A stretch of 64,000 nucleotides of DNA from Luteolibacter luteus (GTDB taxonomy: Bacteria > Verrucomicrobiota > Verrucomicrobiia > Verrucomicrobiales > Akkermansiaceae). The stretch spans positions 4,588,001-4,652,000 of the forward strand of contig NZ_CP051774.1 in the NCBI RefSeq assembly GCF_012913485.1, written 5' to 3'. The translations under genes were made by a program, and so were the position numbers. Positions 1 through 8,555 of this stretch are shown in pieces. The notes beneath the pieces are model-generated. The model was given only the letters and a program-made list of their open reading frames with translations, made no database searches and had not been told where the DNA came from. Every line of letters starts with the position of its first letter. Position 1 is the stretch's first letter.

Positions 1-1
1 T

Positions 2-352
2 GCGGTATTCAGGCAGGGTGAGGGCTACGACCAATGGCCCTTGTTCCAAGTTTTGAAGGCCCTTTCCGATTGGCGTCAGATGAAGTTCGCCGAGGCGGCC
101 GCCCTAGCCGGAAAAGTGGATCATTCGAATCCGCATGCAAAAGTGGCGGCGTTGGCGATTCAGGCAATGGCCGCATTTCGCCAGAACGAAGGAGCAAGGG
201 CCCGCGCCTATCTCGCGGAGGGCGACGCGCTATTCGAAGCCAAGCTTCCGAAACTTGCGAGCGCAGACCTGGGGCAGGACTGGCGAGACTGGATCATCGC
301 GCGGGAACTGCTCTCTGAAGCCCGTGCTCTTGCCGAGGCAGGTCGGGAATAA
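2..352 (+). CDS. C-terminal end of a probable Ser/Thr protein kinase with TPR-like tail (partial)
   Basis: The reading frame is open from the left window edge to a TAA stop, so only about 116 C-terminal residues are present. They are alpha-helical and TPR-like (Ala-rich helices, a WRQMKFAEAAALA-type pair, then a DLGQDWRDWIIARELL motif near the end). From memory, this ending is typical of the long TPR tail of verrucomicrobial and planctomycete serine/threonine kinases that sit next to Sig-70_X6 ECF sigma factors. Such a sigma factor follows 54 bp downstream, which supports the assignment. The kinase domain itself lies outside the window, so the function is inferred from the tail and the neighbour only. 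Confidence 0.55.
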   Translation, partial: AVFRQGEGYDQWPLFQVLKALSDWRQMKFAEAAALAGKVDHSNPHAKVAALAIQAMAAFRQNEGARARAYLAEGDALFEAKLPKLASADLGQDWRDWIIARELLSEARALAEAGRE

Positions 353-406
353 GAGCTGGCCAGCATGCTTCCAAGCAACCGAAGATTCCGATTCTAACAG
401 TCCCCC

Positions 407-961
407 ATGAGCGAATTTACCGTAATGCTGACTGCCGTCCATGAGGGACAACCGAAAGCGGCGGAGGAATTGCTCAAGCTGGTCTATGAAGAGCTGAGGC
501 GGCTGGCAGCCTTCAAGATGTCACAGCAGCCGCCGGGACAGACCTTGCAGCCGACGGCGCTGGTTCATGAGGCATGGATGAAGCTGGTGGGATCGGAGAC
601 GACGAGTTTTGAGAATCGAGCGCATTTCTTCGCGGCATCGGCTGAAGCGATGAGGCATATCCTGATCGACCGCGCGCGCCGAAAGATGACGGAGAAGCAC
701 GGCGGGGGATTGGAGAGGGTGGTGCTGGAGGACTATGAGCTGATCTCGCCGATCTCCGACCAGCAATTGCTGGATGTGAACGAGGCGCTGGATCTCTTTG
801 CGCGGGAGTATCCGATTCAGGCTGAAGTGGTTAAGTTGCGCTTCTTCGTCGGGATGACCCATGAAGAGATCGCGGACTTGCTGGCGGTGTCCGTTTCGAC
901 GGTGAAGAACTACTGGAATTTCTCGCGTGCATGGCTCTTCCAGGAGATGGAGGGGAGCTAG
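407..961 (+). CDS. ECF-type RNA polymerase sigma factor (Sig-70_X6/PF07638 type)
   Basis: A 184-residue sigma factor that would direct RNA polymerase to a specific promoter set. Region 2 is visible around residues 20-95, including an LQPTALVHEAWMKL segment and the RAHFFAASAEAMRHILID helix characteristic of the Sig-70_X6 subfamily. Region 4 lies around residues 125-180, with EVVKLRFFVGMTHEEIADLL and a helix-turn-helix ending SVSTVKNYW. In Planctomycetes and Verrucomicrobia this subfamily is usually paired with a membrane Ser/Thr kinase rather than a classical anti-sigma factor, which fits the gene tail just upstream. It converges on the minus-strand gene at 987. The subfamily assignment is firm; the regulon is unknown. 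Confidence 0.9.
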   Translation: MSEFTVMLTAVHEGQPKAAEELLKLVYEELRRLAAFKMSQQPPGQTLQPTALVHEAWMKLVGSETTSFENRAHFFAASAEAMRHILIDRARRKMTEKHGGGLERVVLEDYELISPISDQQLLDVNEALDLFAREYPIQAEVVKLRFFVGMTHEEIADLLAVSVSTVKNYWNFSRAWLFQEMEGS

Positions 962-980
962 CGTTTCCGCCAGCTCCCCT
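951..980. terminator. Inverted repeat between convergent genes, possible bidirectional terminator
   Basis: A perfect 9-bp inverted repeat (AGGGGAGCT / AGCTCCCCT) with a 12-base loop. The left arm overlaps the sigma-factor stop codon, and the repeat sits in the 25-bp gap between two convergent genes. There is no strong T-run on either side, so this is a plausible but not a classical intrinsic terminator. Confidence 0.35.
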
Positions 981-986
981 AGGGTG

Positions 987-1478
987 TTACTTTGTCACGG
1001 GCACCCGCTTCCACAGATCGTCGAAGGCGAGGGAATCGTAGAAGGCGGTGACCTTGATCATCTTGCCATCCCGCATCTGCATGAACCATGCGTAGGTATT
1101 GCGGTAAGGCTTGCCGTCCTTCGCCATGGTCTCGGCGTCGAAGAGCGCGATGACGGTGTCGCCATCGGCGTAGAGGTTGCGCATGGTCGGGACCAGCGGC
1201 TTGCTCACACGGGCGGCGAAGGGGCGGATGACGGCCTCCATGAAGGCTTCCTTCGTCTCGTATGTTTTCGAGGCGGCGGAGTTTCCGGTGATGGTCCAGG
1301 TGGCATCATCGGCGAGGAGTTCGAAGGGGTTTCCTGTGCCGGCGCGCCAGCGATCGAAGGCGGCTTGGACCGACCGTTTGTTGGCTTCCGTGTTGTTGCT
1401 GGTTTCGGCGTGGCTCATGAGGGGGGATCCTGCCGCGATGATGGCAGCAGCGGTGAGGTGCTTCGCATGGGAGTGCAT
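987..1478 (-). CDS. Secreted SnoaL/NTF2-like protein
   Basis: A 163-residue protein with an N-terminal signal peptide (hydrophobic stretch about residues 8-22, cleavage probably near SHAETS). The mature part reads as an NTF2-like alpha+beta cone. It has an N-terminal helix with AAFDRWRAG, then FELLADDATWTITG, and a C-terminal YAWFMQMRDGKMIKVTAFYDS strand pair that is typical of ketosteroid isomerase/SnoaL-like proteins. Such folds bind small hydrophobic ligands or act as isomerases, but nothing here identifies a substrate. The stop of the adh gene lies 20 bp upstream of its start, so the two may be co-transcribed. The periplasmic location is inferred from the signal peptide. Confidence 0.75.
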   Translation of the reverse strand: MHSHAKHLTAAAIIAAGSPLMSHAETSNNTEANKRSVQAAFDRWRAGTGNPFELLADDATWTITGNSAASKTYETKEAFMEAVIRPFAARVSKPLVPTMRNLYADGDTVIALFDAETMAKDGKPYRNTYAWFMQMRDGKMIKVTAFYDSLAFDDLWKRVPVTK

Positions 1479-1498
1479 GGCGATCTTTTGAGAGAGGT

Positions 1499-2554
1499 TT
1501 AGAAGCGGATCACGGCGCGGCCGATGACATCGCCGGCCCTGAGAAGATCGAGGTTCTCATTCACGTCCTGGAGGGTGATGGGCTTCACCGTGTGGCGGAT
1601 CTTGCCTGCGGCGGCGAGGGCGAGGATCTCGGTGAGGTCGTTGTAGTTTCCCCAGAAGGATCCATGGTACGTGTATTCCCGTGCGACAAAGGGGAAGAGC
1701 GGGATATTGATCTGATCTCCGACAAGGCCCACCGATGAGTAGTGGGCACCGACGGCCAGTAGTTCGAAACCGGTGCGGATCATCTCCGGGGCTCCGGCGC
1801 AATCGATCACGGCATCGAGTTCGCCCTTGCCGACGGCGCTGTTGAGCTCCTTGCGAAGATCGGCGGTGGACTTGCCCTTGGTGCTGATCACGTGGTCGGC
1901 ACCGTATTCCTTTGCGATCGCGATTTTATCGGGATGGCGGGCGAAGGCGACGACGGTGGCTCCGCCTCCCAAGAGCTTGGCGTATTGGACACCATAGGCA
2001 CCGAGTCCGCCGACACCAAAGACGCCGAGCACGCGATCCGGCCCGAGGGCACCGGCATCGCGCAGTTTCTTGATCCCGCGGTAGGGGGTGAGGCCGGCAT
2101 CGGTGAGGGGGGCGAGTTCCTCTGCCTTCAGGCTTTTGTCGACCTTGATGAGGTAGCGGTAGGGAACGGGGACATACTCCGAGTAGCCTCCGTAGGGACC
2201 GAAGCCCGGCCAGCGGCCGTGGCTGCAGATCTGGGTGTTTCCTTCCTGGCAATGGCGGCAGGTGCCATCTCCCCAGCCGCCGACCACGACGACTTGATCG
2301 CCCTCTTGGAAGCCTGAGGACTCGGGGACGAGAGTGCCGACCTTTTGGACGAGTCCGGCGATTTCATGGCCCGGAGTGAGCGGGAAGGTGGCGTGGGCGT
2401 AGTTGCTGAAATAGCCATCGAGCAGCTGCACATCGGTGCGGCACATCCCGGCGGCGGTGACTTTGACGAGAATCTCGTCGGCTTTCACATCCGGCTCGGG
2501 GACATCTTCGAGGACGAGCGGCTTGTGGAATTCATGCATGCGTGCGGCTAACAT
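1499..2554 (-). CDS. Zinc-dependent medium-chain alcohol dehydrogenase
   Basis: A 351-residue NAD(P)-dependent medium-chain dehydrogenase. The catalytic zinc ligands are visible as C38 (GMCRTD) and the GHE motif near residue 62; the Rossmann motif is GVFGVGGLGAYG. The start chosen is the ATG with AAAGGA six bases upstream; an in-frame start 19 codons earlier has no such site. The structural zinc lobe reads GWGDGTCRHCQEGNTQIC, so the first of the four usual Cys is replaced by Asp. Some archaeal ADHs carry Glu in this set, so metal binding may persist. Its place beside a ketose epimerase and opposite a sugar operon suggests a role in sugar or polyol oxidation, but the substrate is not determinable here. 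Confidence 0.88.
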   Translation of the reverse strand: MLAARMHEFHKPLVLEDVPEPDVKADEILVKVTAAGMCRTDVQLLDGYFSNYAHATFPLTPGHEIAGLVQKVGTLVPESSGFQEGDQVVVVGGWGDGTCRHCQEGNTQICSHGRWPGFGPYGGYSEYVPVPYRYLIKVDKSLKAEELAPLTDAGLTPYRGIKKLRDAGALGPDRVLGVFGVGGLGAYGVQYAKLLGGGATVVAFARHPDKIAIAKEYGADHVISTKGKSTADLRKELNSAVGKGELDAVIDCAGAPEMIRTGFELLAVGAHYSSVGLVGDQINIPLFPFVAREYTYHGSFWGNYNDLTEILALAAAGKIRHTVKPITLQDVNENLDLLRAGDVIGRAVIRF

Positions 2555-2674
2555 GGGCGATCCTTTCGTTTGGTTTGGTGGATGGCGGCTCCAGTGCCGC
2601 CAAAGAGCCAAACGAGATTCCGGAGAGAATCGGCCAAGCGGCCGTGAAGATTTTTTCGGAGCCTCTCAAAAGCG

Positions 2675-2704
2675 AAAGGCACGCATCGGGTGATGCGTGC
2701 CTTT
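2675..2704 (-). terminator. Intrinsic terminator of the ketose 3-epimerase gene
   Basis: A perfect 13-bp stem (AAAGGCACGCATC / GATGCGTGCCTTT) with a 4-base loop, 30 bp beyond the stop of the minus-strand epimerase gene. On that strand it is followed by a short T-rich stretch (CGCTTTTGAG). It separates the epimerase from the adh gene, so the two are probably not one simple transcript. Confidence 0.75.
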
Positions 2705-2734
2705 CTTGAAGCGGAATGGATTGCCGGACCGGTT

Positions 2735-3577
2735 TTATCCGAGGCACTCGCGGATGTAGGCGATGCCCTTCGTGTAAACTTCCTCCGGGGCCGGGAAAAG
2801 ATCGCGCCAGACACGGGTTGCGGCGGCGAGTTCCGGGAGGGAGCGGCCGAAGGCTTCGATGGTGAGCCAGCCCTTGTAGTCGAGTTCCTTCAGGACGGCG
2901 ATGCTCTGGCGGATCTCGGCATTGCCGGTGCCGGGAGTGCCGCGGTCGTTCTCGGAGATATGGACGTGGCCGACGCTCTTGATGTATTTGCGGAGGGATT
3001 CGGCGGGGTGCTTCTCCTCGATGTTCGCGTGGAAGGTGTCGAACATCGTGGTGAAGTTCGGGTGATTCACCAATGCAGCGTATTCAGCTCCCTGCTGCAT
3101 GGTGGTGATGAAGTAGCACTCGAAGCGGTTCAGCCACTCGATGACGATTTTCACCCCCGCCTGTTGGGCATACTCAGCGACCTGGCGGTGGACTTCGGCG
3201 GCGTGGTTCCACTCGGTTTCGGTCGGGCCGTTTCCGGAGAAGACGCCGAGCGGCTGGTGGAAAGGGCCCATGAGGATCTCCGTGCCCGCGGCATGGCAAG
3301 AGTCGACGATGCTCTTCAGGTAATCGACGGAAGCGGCGCGGTGGGATGCTTCCGGGCTGCAAGGGCTGTGGGCCTCATCCGGGATGACGGTGACGGCGGT
3401 GGAGCGGAGGCCGTTGTCGCGGAGGGCCTCGCCCACTTTCTTGTAGTGCTCCACGTCCGCGGAGAAAATCGGCAGCTCCACGCCATCATAGCCAGCGCCC
3501 TTGAGATCGGTGAGCAGTTGGAATTGGTCTTCCTGAAGCTGGGGCGTCCAGAGGAGCAGATTGAAGCCGATTTTCAT
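2735..3577 (-). CDS. Ketose 3-epimerase / hydroxypyruvate-isomerase-like TIM barrel
   Basis: A 280-residue TIM-barrel protein of the AP-endonuclease-2 superfamily. The metal and substrate residues E147, D180, H183, H206, R212 and E241 (in IEWLNRFE, MFDTFH, HVHISENDRG and IEAFG) are spaced exactly as E152, D185, H188, H211, R217 and E246 that I recall for Pseudomonas cichorii D-tagatose 3-epimerase. The enzyme should therefore epimerise C3 of a free ketose, or a close analogue, with a divalent metal. The start is the ATG opposite the divergent sugar operon, 109 bp away, so both arms probably share a regulatory region. Hydroxypyruvate isomerase is the main alternative name in this family; the substrate is not resolved. 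Confidence 0.85.
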   Translation of the reverse strand: MKIGFNLLLWTPQLQEDQFQLLTDLKGAGYDGVELPIFSADVEHYKKVGEALRDNGLRSTAVTVIPDEAHSPCSPEASHRAASVDYLKSIVDSCHAAGTEILMGPFHQPLGVFSGNGPTETEWNHAAEVHRQVAEYAQQAGVKIVIEWLNRFECYFITTMQQGAEYAALVNHPNFTTMFDTFHANIEEKHPAESLRKYIKSVGHVHISENDRGTPGTGNAEIRQSIAVLKELDYKGWLTIEAFGRSLPELAAATRVWRDLFPAPEEVYTKGIAYIRECLG

Positions 3578-3629
3578 GGTGCCGCTTTCCCTATCGGGCG
3601 GGAATCAGGGCTGCCATTCCAATTTTCGT

Positions 3630-3644
3630 CAAAATGTGATTTTG
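3630..3644. promoter_or_regulatory. Palindrome in divergent sugar-locus promoter region, possible operator
   Basis: A perfect CAAAAT-GTG-ATTTTG palindrome (6-bp arms, 3-bp centre) in the 109-bp gap between the divergent epimerase gene and the mutarotase-like operon. The whole gap is AT-rich compared with its surroundings. Position and symmetry suggest a binding site for a regulator of both arms, but no regulator gene is adjacent. Confidence 0.35.
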
Positions 3645-3686
3645 CTTCCGTTTTTGTGAGATTTTTTCTGAATCGCCCCGCTCCTT

Positions 3687-4790
3687 ATGAACGACGTGAT
3701 CCACGGCGAACCAAGCTGGTGTCTATCCCACGACCGGGTTAGGCTTCAAGTCACATCGCGCGGGGGGCATCTTGCGCCGGTGGAATTCACGCTCGGTGAA
3801 CGGGTTGTGTTGCCCTATGCGCTGGCTCCGTGGGAGCCGGGAGAGGTCGATGAAAACCTGCCGGTGCTGCTGAAAGTGCTGCGCGGTGACTTCCTCTGTT
3901 TCCCTTTCGGCGGGCAGAAAGTAGGCCCGCCGCACGGTGCCTCGGCGAATGGCGAGTGGAAGATCGTGGCGGGTGGCGAAGAGATGCTGCATCTGGGTCT
4001 GGATGACCCGGAGTCCGGCGCGTGGATCGAGAAGATCCTGACGCTGAAGGACGGCGAGACCGCGATCTACTGCGAGCATCGTATTTCCGGGGCAGAGGGG
4101 GATTATAGCTACGGCAACCACCCGGTGATTGATTTTTCGAATCTGACGGAAGGCGAGGGCAGGGTAAGTGTTTCTCCTTTCCGCTGGGGCTCGGTGTATC
4201 ACGGGCTGTTCTCGAATCCGCTGAACCGCGAATACGGTGCGCTGAAGCCTCACGGTGCCTTCACAGATCTACGCGAGGTGCCGCTGGCGAATGGCGGGAC
4301 GACCGACCTGACCCGCTATCCCTCACGCCAAGGCTATGAGGATCTGGCGATGGTGATGGCAGAGCCAGCGAGCGCGGAGCAGCCCTTCGCGTGGTCGGCA
4401 GCGGTGCTGGAGGGCTATGTTTGGTTTTCTTTGAAGAACCCTGCCGATTTTCCCTGCACGATTTTCTGGATTTCCAATGGTGGCCGCCATGGCGAGCCGT
4501 GGCATGGGCGCCACCTCGGCCGTCTCGGCATTGAGGAAGTTTGCTCGTTCTTCGCGGATGGCGTGGATGTTTCGCGGAAGGATCCGCTTGCCGCGGACGG
4601 CGTGCCGACCACCCGCGAGTTCCGCAAGGACGAGACCGTCTCGCTTCGCACGGTGCAGGCCGTCGCCGCCGTGCCGGAGGATTTCGGCACCGTGGTCTCA
4701 ATCGTTCCGGCAGGGCCGGGCAAGGTGAAGATCACCGGCGACTCCGGCAAAAGCGTCGAAACCAGTATCGATTGGAATTTTGTTCTCTAA
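3687..4790 (+). CDS. Aldose-1-epimerase-like (galactose mutarotase fold) hypothetical protein
   Basis: A 367-residue, beta-rich cytoplasmic protein with no signal peptide. The opening VRLQVTSRGGHLAPVEF is the usual first strand pair of galactose-mutarotase-like folds. Histidines in GNHPVIDF and GRHGEPWHGRHLG are candidate active-site or sugar-binding residues. It is the first gene of a four-gene plus-strand run ending in a Gfo/Idh/MocA dehydrogenase, with gaps of 66, 43 and 50 bp, so it is probably co-expressed with sugar-modifying enzymes. It may interconvert anomers of, or simply bind, the substrate of this pathway. It does not match classical GalM closely enough to use that name. Confidence 0.55.
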   Translation: MNDVIHGEPSWCLSHDRVRLQVTSRGGHLAPVEFTLGERVVLPYALAPWEPGEVDENLPVLLKVLRGDFLCFPFGGQKVGPPHGASANGEWKIVAGGEEMLHLGLDDPESGAWIEKILTLKDGETAIYCEHRISGAEGDYSYGNHPVIDFSNLTEGEGRVSVSPFRWGSVYHGLFSNPLNREYGALKPHGAFTDLREVPLANGGTTDLTRYPSRQGYEDLAMVMAEPASAEQPFAWSAAVLEGYVWFSLKNPADFPCTIFWISNGGRHGEPWHGRHLGRLGIEEVCSFFADGVDVSRKDPLAADGVPTTREFRKDETVSLRTVQAVAAVPEDFGTVVSIVPAGPGKVKITGDSGKSVETSIDWNFVL

Positions 4791-4856
4791 CCTATCGAGG
4801 CATCCGCAAACGGGACTCTGAGATCACCTACCACCCAACATCTACAACCCAAGATC

Positions 4857-5858
4857 ATGAAACTTCACAATGCCATGTGGCCCGGCCTGGTCGGGAAGGA
4901 ACCCGGCACCGACCATCCGCCGATCTCGCTCGAGCGCATGCTCGAAATGACTGCCGCCGCCTCCGTCAATGGCCGCAAATACGACGGTGTGGACCTGTTC
5001 CTGTTTCACCCGCACACCGACCCCGACGCTTCCGACGACGCGATCAAGGCGATGGCCGACCAGATCGCGGCGCACGGCCTGAAGGTCGGCTCGCTGGTGG
5101 CCCCGGTCTGGCCGGGCACGGTCGGTGGTTCCGCTTTCGGATCGGCCGATGACCGGAAGAACTTCGTCCTCGCCGTCGAGAAGGCCTGCCGCATCGCCGA
5201 CATCCTCAAGGCACATGGCGTGCGTGAATACGGACTGATCCGCATCGACTCCTCCGGGGGCGTGCACGATTGGGCGGAAGATCCGGCCGGCAATACCAAG
5301 AAGATCGCCGAGACTTGGCGTGAAGCCGGCAAGGTCGCTGCCCAACACGGCGAGCGCCTCGCTGCGGAAGGTGAGATCTGCTGGGGTGGCATGCACTCGT
5401 GGAAGGCGATGATCGACACGCTGGAAGCGACCGGCATGCCGGAGACCGTCGGCTTCCAGGCTGACCTCGCCCACACCTACCTCTACCTCATGGGCTACAA
5501 TGCTCCCGAGGCGGCCCTCCTCAAGGAAGGCTACACCGACGAGGAGTTCTGGCCTGCCTACAAGACGCTGACCGATGCGTTGCGCCCGTGGACCATCGAC
5601 TTCCACGTCGCACAGAACGATGGCTCGGTCCACGGAACCGGCAGCCACGACAAGACCGGCCGCCACTGCCGTGCCGATGACCCGAATGGTAAGCTGGACA
5701 TCGTCAAGTGCTCCACCTTCTGGCTGCAAGGCGCTGCCGATCGCGGCATGAAGCACATCTGCTGGGACGGTTGCATGTTCCCCAACGAGATCCTCGAGGA
5801 CGCCCGCACCTGGGAGACCATCCTCGGCAAGATGATCGAAGTCGACGAGGCGCTCTGA
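4857..5858 (+). CDS. Sugar phosphate isomerase/epimerase-type TIM barrel
   Basis: A 333-residue xylose-isomerase-like TIM barrel. Beta-strand ends with likely metal ligands are visible: [34 protein letters not shown] (Glu), [10 protein letters not shown] (Asp and His), [10 protein letters not shown] (His, Asp) and HICWDGCMF. The order E-D-H-(D/E) is that of the AP-endonuclease-2 superfamily. It lies in the middle of the sugar operon, between a mutarotase-like gene and a cupin. The family carries out isomerisation or epimerisation of sugars and sugar acids, and sometimes dehydration of keto-sugars. Its own substrate cannot be read from the sequence. It is longer than, and not a close paralogue of, the epimerase on the opposite arm. 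Confidence 0.75.
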   Translation: MKLHNAMWPGLVGKEPGTDHPPISLERMLEMTAAASVNGRKYDGVDLFLFHPHTDPDASDDAIKAMADQIAAHGLKVGSLVAPVWPGTVGGSAFGSADDRKNFVLAVEKACRIADILKAHGVREYGLIRIDSSGGVHDWAEDPAGNTKKIAETWREAGKVAAQHGERLAAEGEICWGGMHSWKAMIDTLEATGMPETVGFQADLAHTYLYLMGYNAPEAALLKEGYTDEEFWPAYKTLTDALRPWTIDFHVAQNDGSVHGTGSHDKTGRHCRADDPNGKLDIVKCSTFWLQGAADRGMKHICWDGCMFPNEILEDARTWETILGKMIEVDEAL

Positions 5859-5901
5859 AGCGGCGGCCACTCCATTCACCATTATTCAGGATCTATCTAC
5901 C

Positions 5902-7212
5902 ATGGCTGCCCCGACTTCAATTCTTGCGGAGAAACTGCACGAGTATCCTCATCACGATGTCATCGACGGAGGATCGGATTCGATTCTCGATGACTGCCTC
6001 AATCAGAACGATGGGGTGCTGCAGCTTCTGCACCGCTACGCCGGCCGGACATTCTGCTCGCCGGGCAAACGCCTTCGACTGGATGAGAAATCCTACTATC
6101 CGGACTACATGGGCGGAACCGGCCTCGATGAAGTCTGGATGTGCTGCACCGTGCCCATTGTAACCGGCGTCATCGATACCCGCACGGGGAAGGCGCCGTT
6201 CCGTGAAGGAGAAGCCCACGTTCTCACTCCGGGCGGGCAAGTCATCTCGCTTCAGGATCTGATCGAGACCAATCCTGAAGCCGTCATGGGAGAAAAGCTC
6301 GTGGCGGTTTCCCAATCCCTGTTCGGCAGGGTCACCTGGCCGATCGTGTCCAAGAAGTTCGACAACCTGAACCCCATTCCCCATCACCTTCACTGGTCGA
6401 AGTGGGAGGTTTACGACATCAATTCCTTCGACAACCCCGGAGTCAGCCCGTCGCACTACCACACCACGGCCATGGGTCTGTATCCGTTCGTCACCAAGGA
6501 CCAGTTCCTTGCCTGCATGCAGCGTTGGGGTCAGGGCGAATACAACGGGGTGCGGCACTTGTCGCCGCACACGATGATGAAACTGGATGACGGCTTCGTG
6601 ATGCCGAATGGCGTGCTGCACTCGCCGACGGACCTTTGCACGCACGAGCTTCACGTCACTATGGACGAGCATTTCCTGGCCGAGGACCTGACGCTTGACG
6701 GAAGGATCGGAGCGGCCGACGCGTTCTACGCCTGCCGGGAAGAGGACTATCCGAAAGACCGGCACGAAGACTGGGAATACCTGGTGGACAAGTTCGACTT
6801 CGAGGCGAACCAGGATCCCGACTTCGTTCAGAAGAATTCGCGTCCGGCGATCACCGCCAAGGAGTTCTCCGGCGAGGGAGTGGACGCACAGTGGATTGTT
6901 TACGGTGATTTCCTCGGCGACCAGAAGTGCTCCATTCTCCGACTGACCCTTGCACCCGGAGCCAAGACGAGTTTCCGCCCGGAAAGCCCCGCGCTGTTCC
7001 ACACGAACGGCGGACGCGGCCGGGTCGGAAAACTCGAAGTGCGCTATCACCAGGACATGAAACTCGGCGAAATCTATCCCGAGATCGGATTCATCACCCA
7101 GGCCGCGCTGAATCGCGGTGGTGTGGAAATCGAGAACACGGGAGATGAACCGCTCGTGCTGACCTTCGACTTCCCGCAACACGCGCATTCCCAAACACCC
7201 GGCGCCGCATGA
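5902..7212 (+). CDS. Cupin-fold protein, possibly a sugar isomerase
   Basis: A 436-residue soluble protein. It has cupin-type metal motifs: HHLHWSKWE, then SHYHTTAMGLYPF with paired histidines, and VMPNGVLHSPTDLCTHELH, where a Pro-x-Gly-x-x-His strand resembles cupin motif 2. A C-terminal beta-rich half (about residues 310-430) ends in ENTGDEPLVLTFDFP and may be a second cupin-like barrel. A mannose-6-phosphate-isomerase or lyxose-isomerase-like role would suit the neighbouring TIM-barrel isomerase and Gfo/Idh/MocA dehydrogenase, but I do not recognise a named family. It is third in the four-gene operon. Confidence 0.55.
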   Translation: MAAPTSILAEKLHEYPHHDVIDGGSDSILDDCLNQNDGVLQLLHRYAGRTFCSPGKRLRLDEKSYYPDYMGGTGLDEVWMCCTVPIVTGVIDTRTGKAPFREGEAHVLTPGGQVISLQDLIETNPEAVMGEKLVAVSQSLFGRVTWPIVSKKFDNLNPIPHHLHWSKWEVYDINSFDNPGVSPSHYHTTAMGLYPFVTKDQFLACMQRWGQGEYNGVRHLSPHTMMKLDDGFVMPNGVLHSPTDLCTHELHVTMDEHFLAEDLTLDGRIGAADAFYACREEDYPKDRHEDWEYLVDKFDFEANQDPDFVQKNSRPAITAKEFSGEGVDAQWIVYGDFLGDQKCSILRLTLAPGAKTSFRPESPALFHTNGGRGRVGKLEVRYHQDMKLGEIYPEIGFITQAALNRGGVEIENTGDEPLVLTFDFPQHAHSQTPGAA

Positions 7213-7262
7213 CGCCGTTTTGAATCAAACATCAACCCAGCAGACGCACCCTCTTCCCCATC

Positions 7263-8411
7263 ATGAAAAAGGAAATCCGCATCGGTCTCATCGGCTATGG
7301 CTTCATGGGCCGGACCCACTCGAATGCCTACTCCCAGCTTTCGCACTTCTTCGACACCACGCATGTGCCTGTCCGTCAGGCGGTCTGCGGTCGTGACGAG
7401 CAGAAGGTGAAGGCTTTCGCGGAGAAGTGGGGCTACGCCTCCTACGAGACCGACTGGCGCAAGCTGGTCGCCCGCGAGGACATCGACGCGGTGGACATCT
7501 GCACGCCGAACGACTCCCACGCGGAAATCGCGCTGGAGTGCATCAAGCACGGCAAGATGATCCTCTGTGAGAAGCCGCTCGCGCTGAATGGCGAGCAGGG
7601 TGAGGCGATGGTGAAGGCGGTGGAGGCTTCCGGCCTGCCCAACCTGGTGTGGTACAACTACCGCTTCCTGCCTGCCGTTACCCTCGCGAAGAACATTGTG
7701 GATGCGGGCGAACTCGGCCGCGTCTTCCATTACCGCGCGAACTTCCTGCAAGACTGGACGATCTCCGAGGAGCTTCCCCAAGGCGGTGCCGGCCTCTGGC
7801 GCCTCGATGCCGCGGCCGCCGGCTCCGGTGTGACTGGTGATCTTCTGGCTCACTGCATCGATACCGCCCGCTGGATCAACGGCGACATCGTCTCCGTCTC
7901 CGCGATGACGGAGACCTTCATCAAGGAGCGCGTGCACACCGCCACCGGTGAGAAGCAGGCTGTCACTATCGACGATGCCTGTGCCTTCCTCGCCCGTTTC
8001 GAGAACGGCTCGCTGGCCATCTTCGAGAGCACCCGCTACGCCCGTGGCCACAAGGCGCTCTACACCTTCGAGATCAACGGTGAGAAGAAGTCCTTGGCTT
8101 GGGATCTTCACGATCTCAACTATCTGTCCTACTTCGATCACGGGGTTCCTGGTGATCGCCGCGGCTGGACCAATATCCACACCACGGACGGGGATCATCC
8201 CTACTCCGGTAACTGGTGGGTGCCGGGCCTCTGCCTCGGTTACGAGCACTCCTTCACCCACGAGCTGGCCGAGTTCTTCAAGGATCTCGACAGCCCGCAG
8301 AAGGAGAAGCGCTACCCCGACTTCCGCCACGCCCTTGGCACACAGTATGTCTGTGATGCGGTGCTTGAGTCCGCGCGGACCAAGCAGTGGGTGGATGTGA
8401 AGAAGGCCTGA
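7263..8411 (+). CDS. Gfo/Idh/MocA-family NAD(P)-dependent sugar oxidoreductase
   Basis: A 382-residue dehydrogenase. The Rossmann N-terminus is [16 protein letters not shown], and the family CEKPLA motif (catalytic Lys) follows around residue 103. The C-terminal alpha/beta substrate domain contains [13 protein letters not shown], which supplies the family's usual Asp/His residues. These enzymes oxidise or reduce a hydroxyl/keto pair of cyclic sugars, inositols or their derivatives. As the last gene of the sugar operon it probably produces or consumes a keto-sugar handled by the two TIM-barrel isomerases. A strong terminator follows within 20 bp, which marks the operon end. Confidence 0.88.
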   Translation: MKKEIRIGLIGYGFMGRTHSNAYSQLSHFFDTTHVPVRQAVCGRDEQKVKAFAEKWGYASYETDWRKLVAREDIDAVDICTPNDSHAEIALECIKHGKMILCEKPLALNGEQGEAMVKAVEASGLPNLVWYNYRFLPAVTLAKNIVDAGELGRVFHYRANFLQDWTISEELPQGGAGLWRLDAAAAGSGVTGDLLAHCIDTARWINGDIVSVSAMTETFIKERVHTATGEKQAVTIDDACAFLARFENGSLAIFESTRYARGHKALYTFEINGEKKSLAWDLHDLNYLSYFDHGVPGDRRGWTNIHTTDGDHPYSGNWWVPGLCLGYEHSFTHELAEFFKDLDSPQKEKRYPDFRHALGTQYVCDAVLESARTKQWVDVKKA

Positions 8412-8427
8412 TCTCCGCTTTTTAGTG

Positions 8428-8466
8428 AAGGGCCATCTGCTTGCGGGCAGGTGGCCCTTTTCTTTT
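8428..8466 (+). terminator. Intrinsic terminator of the sugar operon
   Basis: A 13-bp stem with one G-T wobble (AAGGGCCATCTGC / GCAGGTGGCCCTT) and a 6-base loop, followed by TTCTTTT. It lies 17 bp after the Gfo/Idh/MocA stop codon and insulates the STING-like gene from the sugar operon. Confidence 0.88.
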
Positions 8467-8555
8467 CCGCGGGCGAGCCTCCATCTTGAAGCTGGATGAG
8501 ACGTCCTGCGCATGCTGATCTGGGACGGCTCCACAAGCTGCCGACCCATTAAGCC

